Shown here: piece by piece, positions 24,790 through 39,300 of the stretch | Numbering within the stretch: the first letter of the stretch is position 1 | How the letters are laid out: the number at the start of each line of letters is the position of its first letter | NCBI GenBank assembly: GCA_950295325.1 | Contig: OX485804.1 | Coordinates: forward strand, 17,856,001 to 17,920,000 | Source: Polytrichum commune | Taxonomy: Eukaryota > Streptophyta > Polytrichopsida > Polytrichales > Polytrichaceae | Length of the DNA: 64,000 nt | Direction: 5' to 3' | Program-made: the position numbers and the translations under genes | Notes under the pieces: generated by a model | Told to the model about the DNA's origin: nothing | What the model saw: only the letters and a program-made list of their open reading frames with translations | Databases searched by the model: none

Positions 24790-25270
24790 CGCAAAATATG
24801 AAGAAGTGTAAGACAATGGCAAATTTTCCAATGTAGGAAGATAGCAATAAGGAGGATTGCAATTTTTCCAGTAATTCTATTTCTTAAATTGAAATTAATG
24901 TGAATTTTGGAAGCCAATAGTTGATACAACCACATTACCAATGCCTATAGTCTATCATGACCACTCCTTTTGAGACGAATTCTTCCTCACTTTAGCACGC
25001 AAAACCATGGACATGTGTCATGGCATTAGCGATTTCATGGTGTTACCATAACCGAAGTTGGACACTCAAGGTTGGTTTCCATGTAGGTTGCTTTGCCCAC
25101 CAGATTCTACTGAAAATGTTTATGCCACCAGGTGGCATCTACATGGAAACCAACCCTTAGAAACCGTGAAATGTGGCACCTTATTTTAACCCAACTTGAT
25201 AAAAATTATGACACCCTATGGATTCCCGATGGGGTCCCAATTGGGAATAGGCGCGCCTCTACTCTAGTGT
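24790..25270 (-). repeat. R4 dispersed repeat, copy 2 (inverted relative to copy 1)
   Basis: The reverse complement is collinear with 9340-9935 on both sides of the small hairpin MITE. The distal end, CTCTACTCTAG, matches the reverse of AGAGTAGAG near copy 1, and is followed at once by a long CT/CA microsatellite that copy 1 lacks. Confidence 0.7.
25070..25156. mobile_element. Short hairpin MITE, relative of 9482-9599
   Basis: Ends GGTTGGTTTCCATGTAG and CTACATGGAAACCAACC are perfect inverses. The ends match the 118-bp hairpin element at 9482 with a few changes, and it sits at the same place within R4. The interior is shortened to about 87 bp. Confidence 0.75.
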
Positions 25271-25275
25271 TTAAA

Positions 25276-28262
<2,987 letters not shown>

Positions 28263-28270
28263 GCAATGAA

Positions 28271-28452
28271 CGGGGAGAACCGACCGCTAATTACAGATGA
28301 GCCGGTTGAGTTTGAGAAATTACCGGTTGAAGTTCAAGACTTCAGGAAAATTGCCAATCACTTTATGGGAATCTATGGAATATCACAACATGTAACCGGT
28401 TGGACTTGGAAACACTATCATCTTGATCGATTATGCCCAAGAATCTCCCCGG
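28271..28452 (+). mobile_element. R1 element, copy 5 (best ends)
   Basis: Both short ends are intact: CGGGGAGA at 28271 and TCTCCCCG at 28444. The interior has the sequence words GCCGGTTGAGTTTGAGAAAT, ACCGGTTGAAGTTCAAGAC and ACCGGTTGGACTTGGAAAC, so the ACCGGTTG motif occurs three times. The word CAGCTGAG occurs on both sides (28257-28264 and 28460-28467), which could be a target duplication if the real ends lie slightly outside. The 72-codon frame starting at 28266 is simply this element read through. Confidence 0.8.
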
Positions 28453-28581
28453 ACCCTGCAGCTGAGTTTCTTGAGAGCAGCTGATGATGGGTTGATTTCC
28501 TGTGACAGCCTGCCATGGAGAATCTTTGGGAGTAAATTGTAGTCCTTGGCCGCAGCAAAAGGAAGAAAATACAATATATTG

Positions 28582-28993
28582 ATTGATCGACGTTCACCAC
28601 ATTGAAAGCAGTCAAGAAACCAAACCTTAAGGTTACGATTGAACGAAACGGATTACAGAATCGCTCAACCGAACTTCTGCACATTAAAGCAGACAGGAAA
28701 CAGTTAAGGATGTGTCTGAACCATATCGATTGATCGACGCTCAGTACATCTAAGCAGTCAAGAATCAAAATCCTAGGGTTCCTTAAGAACGAAACCGATT
28801 TACGAATACGGTTGATCAACCTTGTTGCACATCGAAGCGGTAAGGAATCCTAGCGACACGTATACATGAAACCGATTGGTCGACCTTGAGGACATCGAAG
28901 CATTTAAAGCACTCTGAGGATGCATCTGAACGAAACTGATTGATCGACGTTCAATACATGGAAGCAGTTCGGAAATCAAATCATAACTGAACC
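28582..28993 (+). repeat. Minisatellite-like array, about six 63-77 bp units
   Basis: Units restart with ATTGATCGACGTTCA-like or ATTACAGAATCG-like words at about 28582, 28651, 28728, 28798, 28874 and 28937. Each contains ACAT..AAGCAG and ends near GAACGAAACCG. The two unit types alternate at first, suggesting a dimeric higher-order unit of about 146 bp. Confidence 0.7.
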
Positions 28994-29135
28994 AACACGC
29001 ACTACTATTCTTGAAATATATGGTAAATGAGCATGTCTCCACGAATTTGGTATCTCAGTATAAATTTCAGCCCTCATTAATTTTAAGATTTGGTAAACTA
29101 GTGCGTGTTTCCAGAATCAGTACCACACGCATTGA
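28990..29135 (-). repeat. R6 repeat, short inverted copy
   Basis: The reverse complement reads GCGTGTGGTACTGATTCTGG, then AACACGCACTAGTTTACCAA, and later AATAGTAGTGCGTGTTGG. This matches the R6 copies at 41.64 and 57.47 kb. Confidence 0.65.
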
Positions 29136-30279
29136 ATGGAACAATCCATGTAGTGAAAATTATGGGTCCTATCAAGACAATTCACAACAACATGGTTTCA
29201 AAAGCAACCCAACCATGATTTAAAACCACAAAAAATTGTCAATGTACACCGATTTGTGCTGCGAACTAGAGTCGTCATTGAAATATATAAAATTGAATGT
29301 GGACCACACTAATTGGAAACAAAGTGAAACCATTGCGGACTAGTATGTGTAATGTGTGTAATGTAAGACATGAAAAAACTTGACCAATAGAAAATGGTGT
29401 CTTGAGAAAATTATATCTCAATTTAAAACTCCATGCATTAATGTACATTAATAAGGTTATATGATGAAGTAATTGTAACTATCGTGCAATATATTCCTTA
29501 GCCAAATATTTATTCCTAAAAGAAAATCTACATCATATTAGAGCAAGTAATTTTACAGATCTATATCAAATTGAACCAAAGCCAAATCCTTAGAATGTGA
29601 CAAAATCTATAGGATCAAGAGTTTTGAAGATATTTTGACCCACAAATCATTTGGAAACCATGTGAGTTGTGTTAGTAATAATAAAATAAAATGAAATATA
29701 CCACTTTGAAAATTAAAACTAGGTTTCAAAATCGATTCACTAGACCAATTAGTATTTAAAATACTAGTCTAGGTTATCATTTGGAATAATTACACATCGC
29801 AATAACTTCTTTTATTCAAGAAATCCATTTTTAGCCAAAACATAGTATTCATGAGAATGACAATTCTTTTCAAGGATGCTTCAGTTTCTAGTTTTGTGGA
29901 GTGCACTTCAACTTTGAAAAAGTTTGCATTTTGAAACTTAGTCTAATCCTATATAGACACAAGTTCATAAAGTAAAGAAGAAGTCTTTTTATATCATGAA
30001 TGTTTTGCTTTGATTGCTATCAAGAGTGTTTGAAATAATAATGAAGAACATAACATTCATGATATAAAAATACTTCTTCCCTTGTTATCACTTGCACATG
30101 CTACTGGCATTTTGTAAATACACCCAGATGTACTTGGCATAGCTGCCTCGAAAGACCAATTCAAGCTAGTCTTCCTTGTCTTCGAGAAAACGGCATTTGT
30201 GACATTTTTGCATGTCATATGACATTTTCACAAATACCATGTTGTATACATTTTGCATTTCAACTTTGGTTCTAAAACT
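29136..30279. other. No gene recognised
   Basis: AT-rich sequence with no supported feature. Confidence 0.5.
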
Positions 30280-31525
30280 CGAATTGAAACCTGAAGCACC
30301 AATAATGTGTGTGATTTGCAATTCCTAACCGGGATGGGACATACATTTTCCATCATAATCCAACAACCAAACTTTTTAGTGGAGTTGGAAGTGCCCACAT
30401 ACATTATGCAGATACATATGCGTGAAGATTGGTTACAAGGATCACATGACCCTAATTAAGTCAAAGCATCATTCTGGTACTTCACTTAATTCAATAGCCT
30501 TATATAAGTTGATCACAATTGAAGATTTCCTATTCCACTCATAATTCCATCTCTCAATTCAAAACAACTATGGGAGTGTACAATTCAAGGTTTAGCAATT
30601 GCTAATTGGATGGGAATGAAAATATCCAACCATCAAAAGTGCCACACACCTCGTGTGCAAATTGGTTTACACGACCAAAGAGCTCCGTGAAGGGTAGAAT
30701 GTGAGACAAGATAAGGTATTTGGACCTAATGTGGTTGCTCTTCTTATTGAACACCTACATTGGAGTGGTGCATGGCTCGGCTTGTATTAAGAATGGATAT
30801 CAAAATGACATGTGCTACAATCATGTTGAACTATGTGCTCAAAATATAGGCACAATGCTAGGTTCAATTGGTGAATCCAATGGGAGGGTTGGCCTTTGTG
30901 ACGACTTAGAAAAGAGAAAGACACTCTTCACTTTGACCTCCTGTAGCTCTTACATTCACAGCTCTTATTCTGAAACTTGAAATGACACTCTACAGTTTTT
31001 GCAGTTGCTAACTATTTGAGACAATTCCCGATACATTCCAGTGATCAATACTAGAGGGCCACATACCTTATGCAGATACATGCTCACGGATATTGGCTAC
31101 AATGATCACAAACACGTGATTCAGTCACACGTTTATCCTGCTACCTAGCTCACTCAATTCCACACTCTTCAAGTTGATCGCACTTGAGTGATTCCTATTT
31201 CAATCCTAGTTCCATTTCTCAATTTGGACCAACTATGGTACTTTAGGGTTTATCACTTGCTAACTGGATGGGAAATTAATCCAACTGTCAAAAGAGCCAC
31301 AAACCTCAATTCCCCATGTATAATTCAGTAGAGTCGACCACAAGACAACTACTTGGACCTGCATTTAGGGTTGAATGCGAGGCAAGGAAGGTAAGTTATG
31401 TGGGCCTCCTGTTGTCGCTTCTCTTAACTACATTTGAGTGGCATGTGGCAAGGGTTGTAGTTAAGAATGGAATCCAAAGGCAGGTGTTAAGATGAGATTG
31501 GACTCAGTGCTCACAATATAGACAC
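30280..31525 (+). repeat. R8 repeat, two diverged tandem units
   Basis: Unit 1 (about 30280-30975) and unit 2 (about 30976-31525) keep the same word order: ACATACATTATGCAGATACA / ACATACCTTATGCAGATACA, then GTTGATCACA / GTTGATCGCA, CAACTATGG, AATTGCTAATTGGATGGGA / ACTTGCTAACTGGATGGGA, and TTAAGAATGG. Single copies of parts of it lie at 42690-43065 and 47150-47470. Confidence 0.7.
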
Positions 31526-31526
31526 T

Positions 31527-31752
31527 ACACTAAAAATTGTACTTAGTGTCTCTTACTACTTGTAATTACACAATTCTATAACTATATACTGTATATCTTA
31601 TTTTCTGTCAACAAAAATAAAATTGGTTGTTTGAACATTATAGAACACTAAAATATTTACTTGGCAAAAAGTTACATTCATAGTAAAAAAGATGAAGCAT
31701 TGTGCAACTCCAAATAGTAAGTGACAACAAATATCATATGCAGTGTAGTATT
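31527..31752. mobile_element. R5-like element, short
   Basis: Starts with GACACTACACTAAAAATTGT and TTAGTGTC and ends with AAATATCATATGCAGTGTAG. It contains AAGTGACAAC like other R5 copies. Short and decayed. Confidence 0.5.
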
Positions 31753-32185
31753 CTAAGTCCAACAGCTAGCACCCCAATTAGGTGACATGATTGGAGAGAA
31801 CTAGTTTGTTTCCCTGATTTACCGATCCAAAATCAAAATTTAATCAACCTAGTACCTTTATTTCGGAAATTTTCCTGTTCAAAGCGATTACAAGGAATCA
31901 CCGAAGCGTTTCAAAGATTAACTGATTGATAATAAAGAAGTTAAGGGTAGTGACCGGATTGGCTCAAATTCCTGCCTGGTCACCAAAAGTGTGCAATTAT
32001 TACTAACCGGCTGAGACAATTCTAATCCACCGGTCCATATATATATAGATATATATTGGCATGTGGAGTTGGAAGCGCGCACAATAGGGCCACTTACCTT
32101 ATAGAATGATTTTGGGATGGGATTGCGAAGCCTGTGATCCTCAATACTCTACATTTGAAAAATAGAAATGTCTAAGTTCAGTTAG
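31753..32185. other. Downstream flank of the ABCG11-like gene
   Basis: Spacer after the stop codon of the ABCG11-like gene. It includes a short R8 remnant (TGTGGAGTTGGAAG at about 32060). No canonical AATAAA polyadenylation signal is visible on the minus strand close to the stop. Confidence 0.45.
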
Positions 32186-35100
32186 CTACGAGGTGAAGTG
32201 GGTGCTAATGTGATGATGTTGATGATGATGCTGATGATGGCGAATGCTGCCATGTTGATGGCGGAGGGGCACAGTTTCATGCATGGGCGAGGATTGGGGC
32301 GACGGTTGCGTGGAGAGCGGGCGGACGGTGTTCCGCTCGGCGGGGCCAGCGGGCCGACAGAATAAGCAACAACTGCTGAACTGGAGAGGGTTCCGAAGGA
32401 AAGATCGAAGGCGGGGGGCCATGTTTTCGGTAGCTTTGATCATGGCGAAGAAGATGAGCCGGTACCCTACCACCATTCCCAACACGACGCCCAGATCCGC
32501 CCACTTGCTTCGAGCTGTTTCGATCTGGTACAGCTGCTCCACCACGTACTCGCCGCTGATGGGTGGCCCCGTCGACACGCCGTGCAGGACGAAGTTCTTG
32601 AAACTTAGCCCTAAGAAATCATTTTGGTACATGCCCTGCAACATCGCCACAGGATATTATTACCTCATTCCAGTACTCCCCGCCCGATTTCAGAACCGAA
32701 CCATCACACCACATGACATGACCGAAGTCACACTCATTTGCTGTTTGCACCCTCTCACTCATCTGATCGAACAGCTGGTAATTTTGTGGGGTTAGCGAAT
32801 GCACCAGGAGCACGCTGCAAAAGAACATATTGAAATCCGACCTCCACTGAAATTGGTATGGTTTTTTAAAAGTGGCTGGTTCCCGAATCCATAAACCACC
32901 ATACTTAGTTCCAGGGCAGGGGGCGGGTATAATGGCTACTCCAACTATGGCCAAGGATCGTGACCATGAGATAGTGAGGGGGCCTTGAAACTCACACCGA
33001 ATGGCTATTTCGAGTCATTACCGTCATACACAAATAGGTCATAATAAATCAAGGGTTGTGAGCTAGAAAGTGTCATGCTCTCCCGATTTAGTGTCGGATC
33101 CATCTCAAAGAGGTGCGTGCTTGGTGATCGAGTTTGAGAGCTAACCGGTGGAAGTTCAAGACTTTAGGCAAATTGCCGATCGTTTTAAAAGGATCTTTAG
33201 AATATACCTCATGTTGATAACGAAAAACCGAAAGATATAACATGTAACCGGTTGGACTTGGAAACACTTTGATCTCGACCGAATTTGCCCAAAATCTCCC
33301 CACATCAGTAGACCATGAACCACTATCCGTTGCATGCCATGTAGGACTCTAAGCCCTCGCAGGGAACTACAATACACCTACTAAGTTTCTTTCCTTTTGC
33401 ACATCAAGGTTTCTCAAGACTTCTCAAGAGCATCCACATGCCTTCGATTTTCATCTTGGTGACTGATATTGGCGCCATTCATCTCCTTGATCACTAATTA
33501 TGGCCATGCTTCAAAGACACCGAAAAAAATACCATCGCCGTTCACGCCGGGAGGAATGTCCGCCCTCCACACTTATTGCCCCCAGAATACAAGATCAAAA
33601 AACTTGAAGTCGATGATCACAACTAGATCAATTGTGTAGGGAGAGGTTTGACTGACCTGCAGGGCGTATCCATGGAAACCAATATACGACATGGGATAGC
33701 GCCATACTGCCTTTGGTAGATCGTTCGGTAGCCGGAAGAATCCCGCAACCAGCATGAATATCCCCTGTAAATCACATGATCATAGCACATATATCACTTC
33801 TTCGAGCCATCTATCCATCGACTGGACACTGGGATATATAATTTGCACGGCCGACTAAATTTCATCATTTGTTTGATGGTGACATGATCTGAACCTGGAT
33901 GCCAGCGCCGGTGATGATGCCCATCAAGAAGTTGGGGACGACGCTCGCGACTGCCATCATCAAGCTCTCGACGCAGGCGACGCACGCAAACAGCATGAGC
34001 ACAAAGAAGAGGAAATGGTCCCAGCCGGGGTGGAGTTGCACCATGAAATAAACTATGGATCCTGACACCACGGAGATGAGGAGCAGGAAAGGGAGGGAAG
34101 ATAAGGAGTTGCCGATGACAAACGCCGCCACGCCGTAGTGACCATTCAGCCTCTCTCGACTAAACACCTGCAACAATTCAACAATTCATGTCGCAGCAGT
34201 AATTCTCGCTAGAAAATGTGCTGAGGAGAAATTGCCATGCCAGAAAGATGTGTATGAGAATCGGAACCCCGGGGTGGCAACTCTCCCTTTTATAACAGTT
34301 GCTTCCAAATCACTTCTAATTCTTCTAATAGATCTATGATTTGTGATTCACAAAGAGAAACATGCTGGGAAAAGGGCATTGAGAGGAATTCATTGATACG
34401 ATTTGTGTCCGAATTAGAAAAAGTTTGCACTTTCAAAAGTCAGTTTTAGAACTAATCAGAAGTGATTTTATTTCTAACAGGGGTCACAGACCATACCCAT
34501 AAGTCTTAAATTTTACTTTCATAAATTAATTTCGAATCTACAGTCTTTAAATGCTTATAATGCGAAAGCAGCTCCAACCCAAGCTCTAAAGACGGTGACC
34601 CTCTGCGAGTGCTACAGATGGTTGCCACCCCGGTATAAACAAAGAAGAGATTCGATAAGTGGTGTATGATAACTAATTACCTTCATGTCCTCAACGAAGG
34701 AAGGAAATCCGCCAATTGACATGAATGTCAAAAACCCAGTCACATAGGACATGCAACCTGCCCTCCCCTGCAAGCCAGACACCTCTAATCAGAGCCATGA
34801 CTCGTGGACATGAAATATTTAAAAAAAATCAAATCACTTTTAGCCTGCGAGCGAGTTCCCTTCATCAGTATTTGTGGATTGCTGAAAGAAGAGGGTTCAG
34901 GGTTCAGGGTTTAAGGTACCATGATAGCTGAAAACTCGTTGCCAACTTTGAAGTAAATGGTCCCAATGCAGAAACAGAGCATAATGTAAATGACAAGGCG
35001 CAACCAGTAGTAACCCATATCTCGGGACATGTTCACGTAGGAGCGCCGCATGAGGGTGAAACATTGTCGGAAGAAGCTCGCTTGACTGCCACCCGGTTCT

Positions 35101-38100
35101 TGGATTTTGCATTGCTGTACAAACATTAGATACAGTTTAGTTTCGTCAAGTTCAATTTGCACCTACTTCATCACAGTGCAAAATGATAAGATTTAATAGC
35201 AGAGTTTTGCATTGCTGAGCCATGTACAAGGGACATTAGAAACAGTTTCTCCATGTTGAATTTGCATCTAATTCATCGAAATTCTGCGGCCTCAGCAAAA
35301 TCACGGGATGTATTAAGCAGAGTTAATCTGAATCTATCCTGGTTGAAATCATCCCCAGAGGGCATGCATGGCACGTTTCAAGGTAAAGTATATATGACAA
35401 GGAGCTCAGTAGTTGAGGACTGACAATTTGGTTGATTTCATGTATACTGGACAGCGCCAACATGTAGTGCTCCGAATTTAAATACGAATCCACCAGGATT
35501 TTCACCACCTGGTTGGCTGTCATTCCGTCTGTAGGGTCCAAGCAGCTGGCTTCCAAATCCTGTTGGCACAAATGCCAAAGAAAGTGTCATAAATACATCT
35601 CAAAATGCAAGTGACCAGCGTCTCTTTGAGTCAACGTTGATACTCTTCAGAATTTAAGATAACCTTTTCAGTGCTTACTCAACATATAGCTAACGATTTC
35701 ATTCTACAGAGTCAAATCGTAATTCAACCTTGTAGGTCCTGCAAATATAAATTGAAGAAAGAAAAGGATTAAAATTTGCATTGGATCAATGTTGTTAGTT
35801 GGATGTGATGGGAAAAATGTGAAATTTCAGTGTTAATGATTAATGAATGTAGAGGTTTGTAATGTAGAGCCGCTCCAACCGATGCATGATTATGCATCCA
35901 AGGGTGAGCCAAAAAATAAGAGTTGATGATTATTGTGTCCGTGAAGATGTTTATTTACCCTGTGTCTGAAAGATCCCCTGATTGTTTTCTTCACTCTGTC
36001 GAAATCGGAGTTCACAGCCCGAAGGAAATGGTCAGAAGGATTGCGGAGGGGTGGGCATGGAAACCCCGAGGCTGCAAAATGCTGCCCAACCACCACACAG
36101 GAGCACCCATCCATCAGTGCCGGAATTTAAACACATGAGCAAAGGGGAGGAGGTGCTCGCATGAATTGAACTCACCTCATGAGCTAAACCAGCTGCACCG
36201 AAGAAAATGGTGTGGCCGCCGGAAAGCAGGAACAAGTTGTCGAACAGAGCAAATACTTCACTGCTGGGTTGGTGGATGGAGGCTATCACCGTGCGCCCAT
36301 CCCTTGACAAGTTCTTTAGAGTGGTGATCACAAAGTATGCTGAGGCACTGCAACCCATCGCCATTCATTCATTTATTCATTCATAGCCCCTTTGATACAC
36401 ATACTGATCATTGCAAGTGAATCCTGGGATTCAACTTTCCCTTAGTCTTAGAACAGTCTTAGAACTCTCCCTAAAGCACTATTAAGAGGGCTTGGAAACA
36501 TGCTTGGAAAGAGGGCATCGAGAGAAATCCACTGATACAATTTGTATCTGAATCAAAATAAACAAAAACTTGTACTTTTAAATATCAGTTTCAAAACTAA
36601 TTGGAAACATGCTTTTTCTAAAACAGGGGGTCTCCATGCAGGACTTCTAGGTTTTGTATTTCACTCTACGAAAACTTCTAATTCTTTTAGAATTTACAAA
36701 CCTGAAAGTGTTGTTAATGCGGAAGTAGGTCCCAAACAATGCTTCACAGAAATGGTTTAGCAGCTCCAAACTATGTTTTGAACGCGGTGACCTTCGCGAG
36801 TGCTACAGATAGTTCCTATCCCAGAATGTAATTTCATTGATGAAACACATGGTTACAAGTTTCTCATATGTACTGGATACTCTTTTTGAAATGTACTCTT
36901 AAGGACATTGGCCGGTCGATGAGAAACTGTTTAATCATAACTCTGGCAATAAATTTTCGTACAAATTCTGTTACAAGAACCTTCCAAAGGGGATTATATG
37001 TATTTGCAACATCAACATTAAAACGGCTTGTGTAGGCGCCTTCATGATGGGTTTGACCTATTCAGAGGTAACCAACAAATCCTCAACCGGTACAAAAACG
37101 TCACAGATGTATTCGTGTTAACCATGTTGCTGTATGAGTTACCATGTGAGATATTATTGCTCTAATTTGAGAAGGCGGGTGATGACAAACCTGTCGAGAC
37201 CACTGGTGGGCTCGTCCAGGAAGAGCATTCGAGGACGAGTGAGAATCTCCAGCCCGATACTGACGCGCCGTCTCTCTCCGCCGCTGAGGCCACGAAGGTG
37301 CCAGTTGCCAATGGGCGTGTCGGCGCAGTCTTGGAGACCCATCTCCACAATGGTGCTCTCCACAATGGCATTCATCGCTGCCCGGGACAGGGTGCCTGAA
37401 AGCCGCATGTTGGCCGAGAAATTCACCGTTTCGCGGACTGTGAGTGTTCCTATCAGGTCATCGGATTGTGTCACATAAGCCTGCATGAGATGCCCATTCC
37501 AACGCCCCGTCAACGACAGATACAAGCTGGGAGTGAAACATTCAGAATTGAAACCCCATGTCTCCCTATCATCACTTGATTCATTGGCTCTAGAAGACCT
37601 CTCTCGTGTAGAATAATTTAACGAATAGAAATATGAAGACTCATATATGGCTCTGCACTCAAGTGCAATGTATGGCGCTTTAATAAAGTGTAAACTTGTG
37701 ATTGCTCGAGAGCAGAGAAGAAGTTCAGATCGATGGCTCAAGAAAATGCAAGTACGCAAGGGGGATTTGAGGGGATGTATTGGTCTACTTACAGCCCTGC
37801 CTTAATTGATGCTTGAGGAATAGAAGGTGATCGATGTCCTCCTGAATGGCAAGGAGAATCAGGACCTCTCCTAACTGTTGTACTGGTGTCTAACTACTTG
37901 CAAGGTGTCATGCATTTTCTCTACTCCCTGCGGATAACTATAATCCACAAGTTTCATCTGTTGAAGGAATTGCATGAAAGCTGCAAGGGGGTTTTGTATG
38001 TACGAGAGGATAAGCTACGATGATGATCTACTTACCGCCATGCCGTAGGAGAGGTGCTTCTTCTTGCCATTCACGAGCACATCGCCTTTCAACGTTGCGA

Positions 38101-38500
38101 GGGGCGACAACCTTCCCGCCAGGGAGTCCAGCAGGGTGGACTTCCCGGAGCCCGAGGGGCCCATGATGGCCAGCAGCCCTCCCGGCTCGGCATAGCCAGA
38201 CACACCATGCAATACCACCTGGTGCTCGCCTTTAGCATTGGTGAGCGACACCCACAAGTCCGACCACGTCAAGCGGGCAAAACTCAGGTGATCCTCGTCA
38301 CTACCACCACCACCACCACCATTGCCATTCGCTGCGGATCCTCCTTGCAGCTTGTGCGGAACTGGGATTGAATCCAAGCAAACCGAGGAAGGCCGCGTCA
38401 GCGGCGGGTGTGGCTGCCCGGGATACAACAACTCCCCGGAAGCAGCACTAATCCCTCGCGACAGACCGGTTGGGCCGTAGTATCTCGCACCACTTGCCAT
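32186..38500 (-). CDS. ABCG11: ABCG11-like half-size ABC transporter (10 exons, 765 aa)
   Basis: Plasma-membrane exporter of the WBC/ABCG family; ABCG11 relatives move cuticular wax and cutin precursors out of the cell as homo- or heterodimers. Exons on the minus strand: 38500-38036, 37480-37191, 36347-36176, 36081-35959, 35559-35425, 35114-34920, 34767-34681, 34167-33895, 33764-33657, 32635-32186. All introns are GT-AG and the phases join without a break. The start is ATG in a CACCATGG context. The nucleotide-binding domain has Walker [10 protein letters not shown] (114-122), Q-loop Q160, signature LSGGE (220-224), Walker B MLFLDE (240-245) and H-loop H277. Membrane segments run from about 429 to 686. 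[26 protein letters not shown] and [12 protein letters not shown] are close to what I recall of ABCG11. Oddity: 11 histidines lie among the last 24 residues. Introns 2 and 7 carry R7 elements and intron 9 an R1 element. Family call is firm; strict orthology is inferred. Confidence 0.93.
33130..33301 (+). mobile_element. R1 element, copy 6, inside ABCG11-like intron 9
   Basis: Left-truncated R1 copy. It begins at GAGTTTGAGAGCTAACCGG and keeps GAAGTTCAAGACTTTAGGC, AACCGGTTGGACTTGGAAAC and the right end AAATCTCCCC. It lies in antisense orientation to the host gene and accounts for part of that intron's 1021-bp length. Confidence 0.8.
34269..34633. mobile_element. R7 element inside ABCG11-like intron 7
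   Basis: About 365 bp with 13-bp inverted ends (CCGGGGTGGCAAC / GTTGCCACCCCGG). The interior words GGGCATTGAGAGGAATTCAT, CTAATCAGAAGTG and GCGAGTGCTACAGAT recur in intron 2 at 36424-36824. No flanking duplication is clear. It is non-coding. Confidence 0.75.
36424..36824. mobile_element. R7 element inside ABCG11-like intron 2
   Basis: Homologue of the element at 34269-34633, with more decayed ends (CTGGGATTCAACTTTCCC / the inverse of GTTCCTATCCCAG). Shared words are GGGCATCGAGAGAAATCCA, ACTAATTGGAAAC and GCGAGTGCTACAGAT. Confidence 0.65.
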
Positions 38501-39300
38501 GGTGGGCGTGATCTACACCGTCCCCGACGACCAAAATCCCAATCCCCGACAAGATCAGACGCTGCTGCGAAATTATATCATACTTGTCGATCGATAATGA
38601 TGTGTATCTCTCTCCCCAGCCTAATTCGCAGCAATATATCGAACACGCTCCGTAAACCACATTCTGCAACCCCCCAGATATTGCGCATGTCGAAACCAGG
38701 GCGCAGGTTATTCCGAATTAATGGTGCTGCGCCACTCTAAAACCCATCACCATAGATGTTTTTTGCGCAGATTTAATGGCTTCTTCGAAGTTGGGCGAGG
38801 TTAATCTGCTTCACGGGCAGCTCAAGGTGTGCGTTGACTTGAATCTATCTGCAACCCCGTAACTAATGCAGCTGCAACTCAGCTAGTTGATGATCGGGCC
38901 GGGACACCACCAAACCTGATGCTGCACATGATGCAATGACCAGCTGCACGACCACGAGTACTCCAAACGATATTTCCTAAGATTGAGTACGAAATTCACT
39001 GAGGTAAGGTGAGTAGTGATGAGATTGACAAGGACTGACATTCTCATCACCCATATGTTCGTCTCGCAACTTGCAAGAATGCGATCAGGTGCACTGGGGT
39101 TCGCAAGCGAATTCCTTCCCGCATGAGGTCGATGAGAGTGGACCTGCATATCATAATGATTTTGATGACATACCCACCATCACCTGTAGAATGAATGAAT
39201 GCGTGCCTCCTAACTCCTCATCAATGGCGCTGTGGGCACCGGTGGCGGCGGCGTAATGAGGCACGCCGCGGCTAATATGAGACTACCCCCATAAGTGATA
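38501..39300 (-). promoter_or_regulatory. Upstream region of the ABCG11-like gene
   Basis: GC-richer than the distant spacer. The sequence TATAATTT on the minus strand near 38570 lies about 70 bases before the ATG and could be a TATA element, though that leaves a very short leader. No defined regulatory motif could be proven. Confidence 0.3.

Noticed and set aside
24435-24836. 133-codon plus-strand frame beginning with a plausible start codon
   Set aside because: Its end overlaps the R4 repeat on the opposite strand, and no family resemblance was seen.
32283-32795. 170-codon plus-strand frame over the last ABCG11-like exon
   Set aside because: It is antisense to a well-supported exon that has conserved membrane segments, and has no features of its own.
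39071-39130. Segment with GGGGTTCGCAAGCG resembling a tRNA T-arm
   Set aside because: No matching acceptor stem, anticodon arm or D-arm could be laid out around it. No tRNA or rRNA gene was found in the window.
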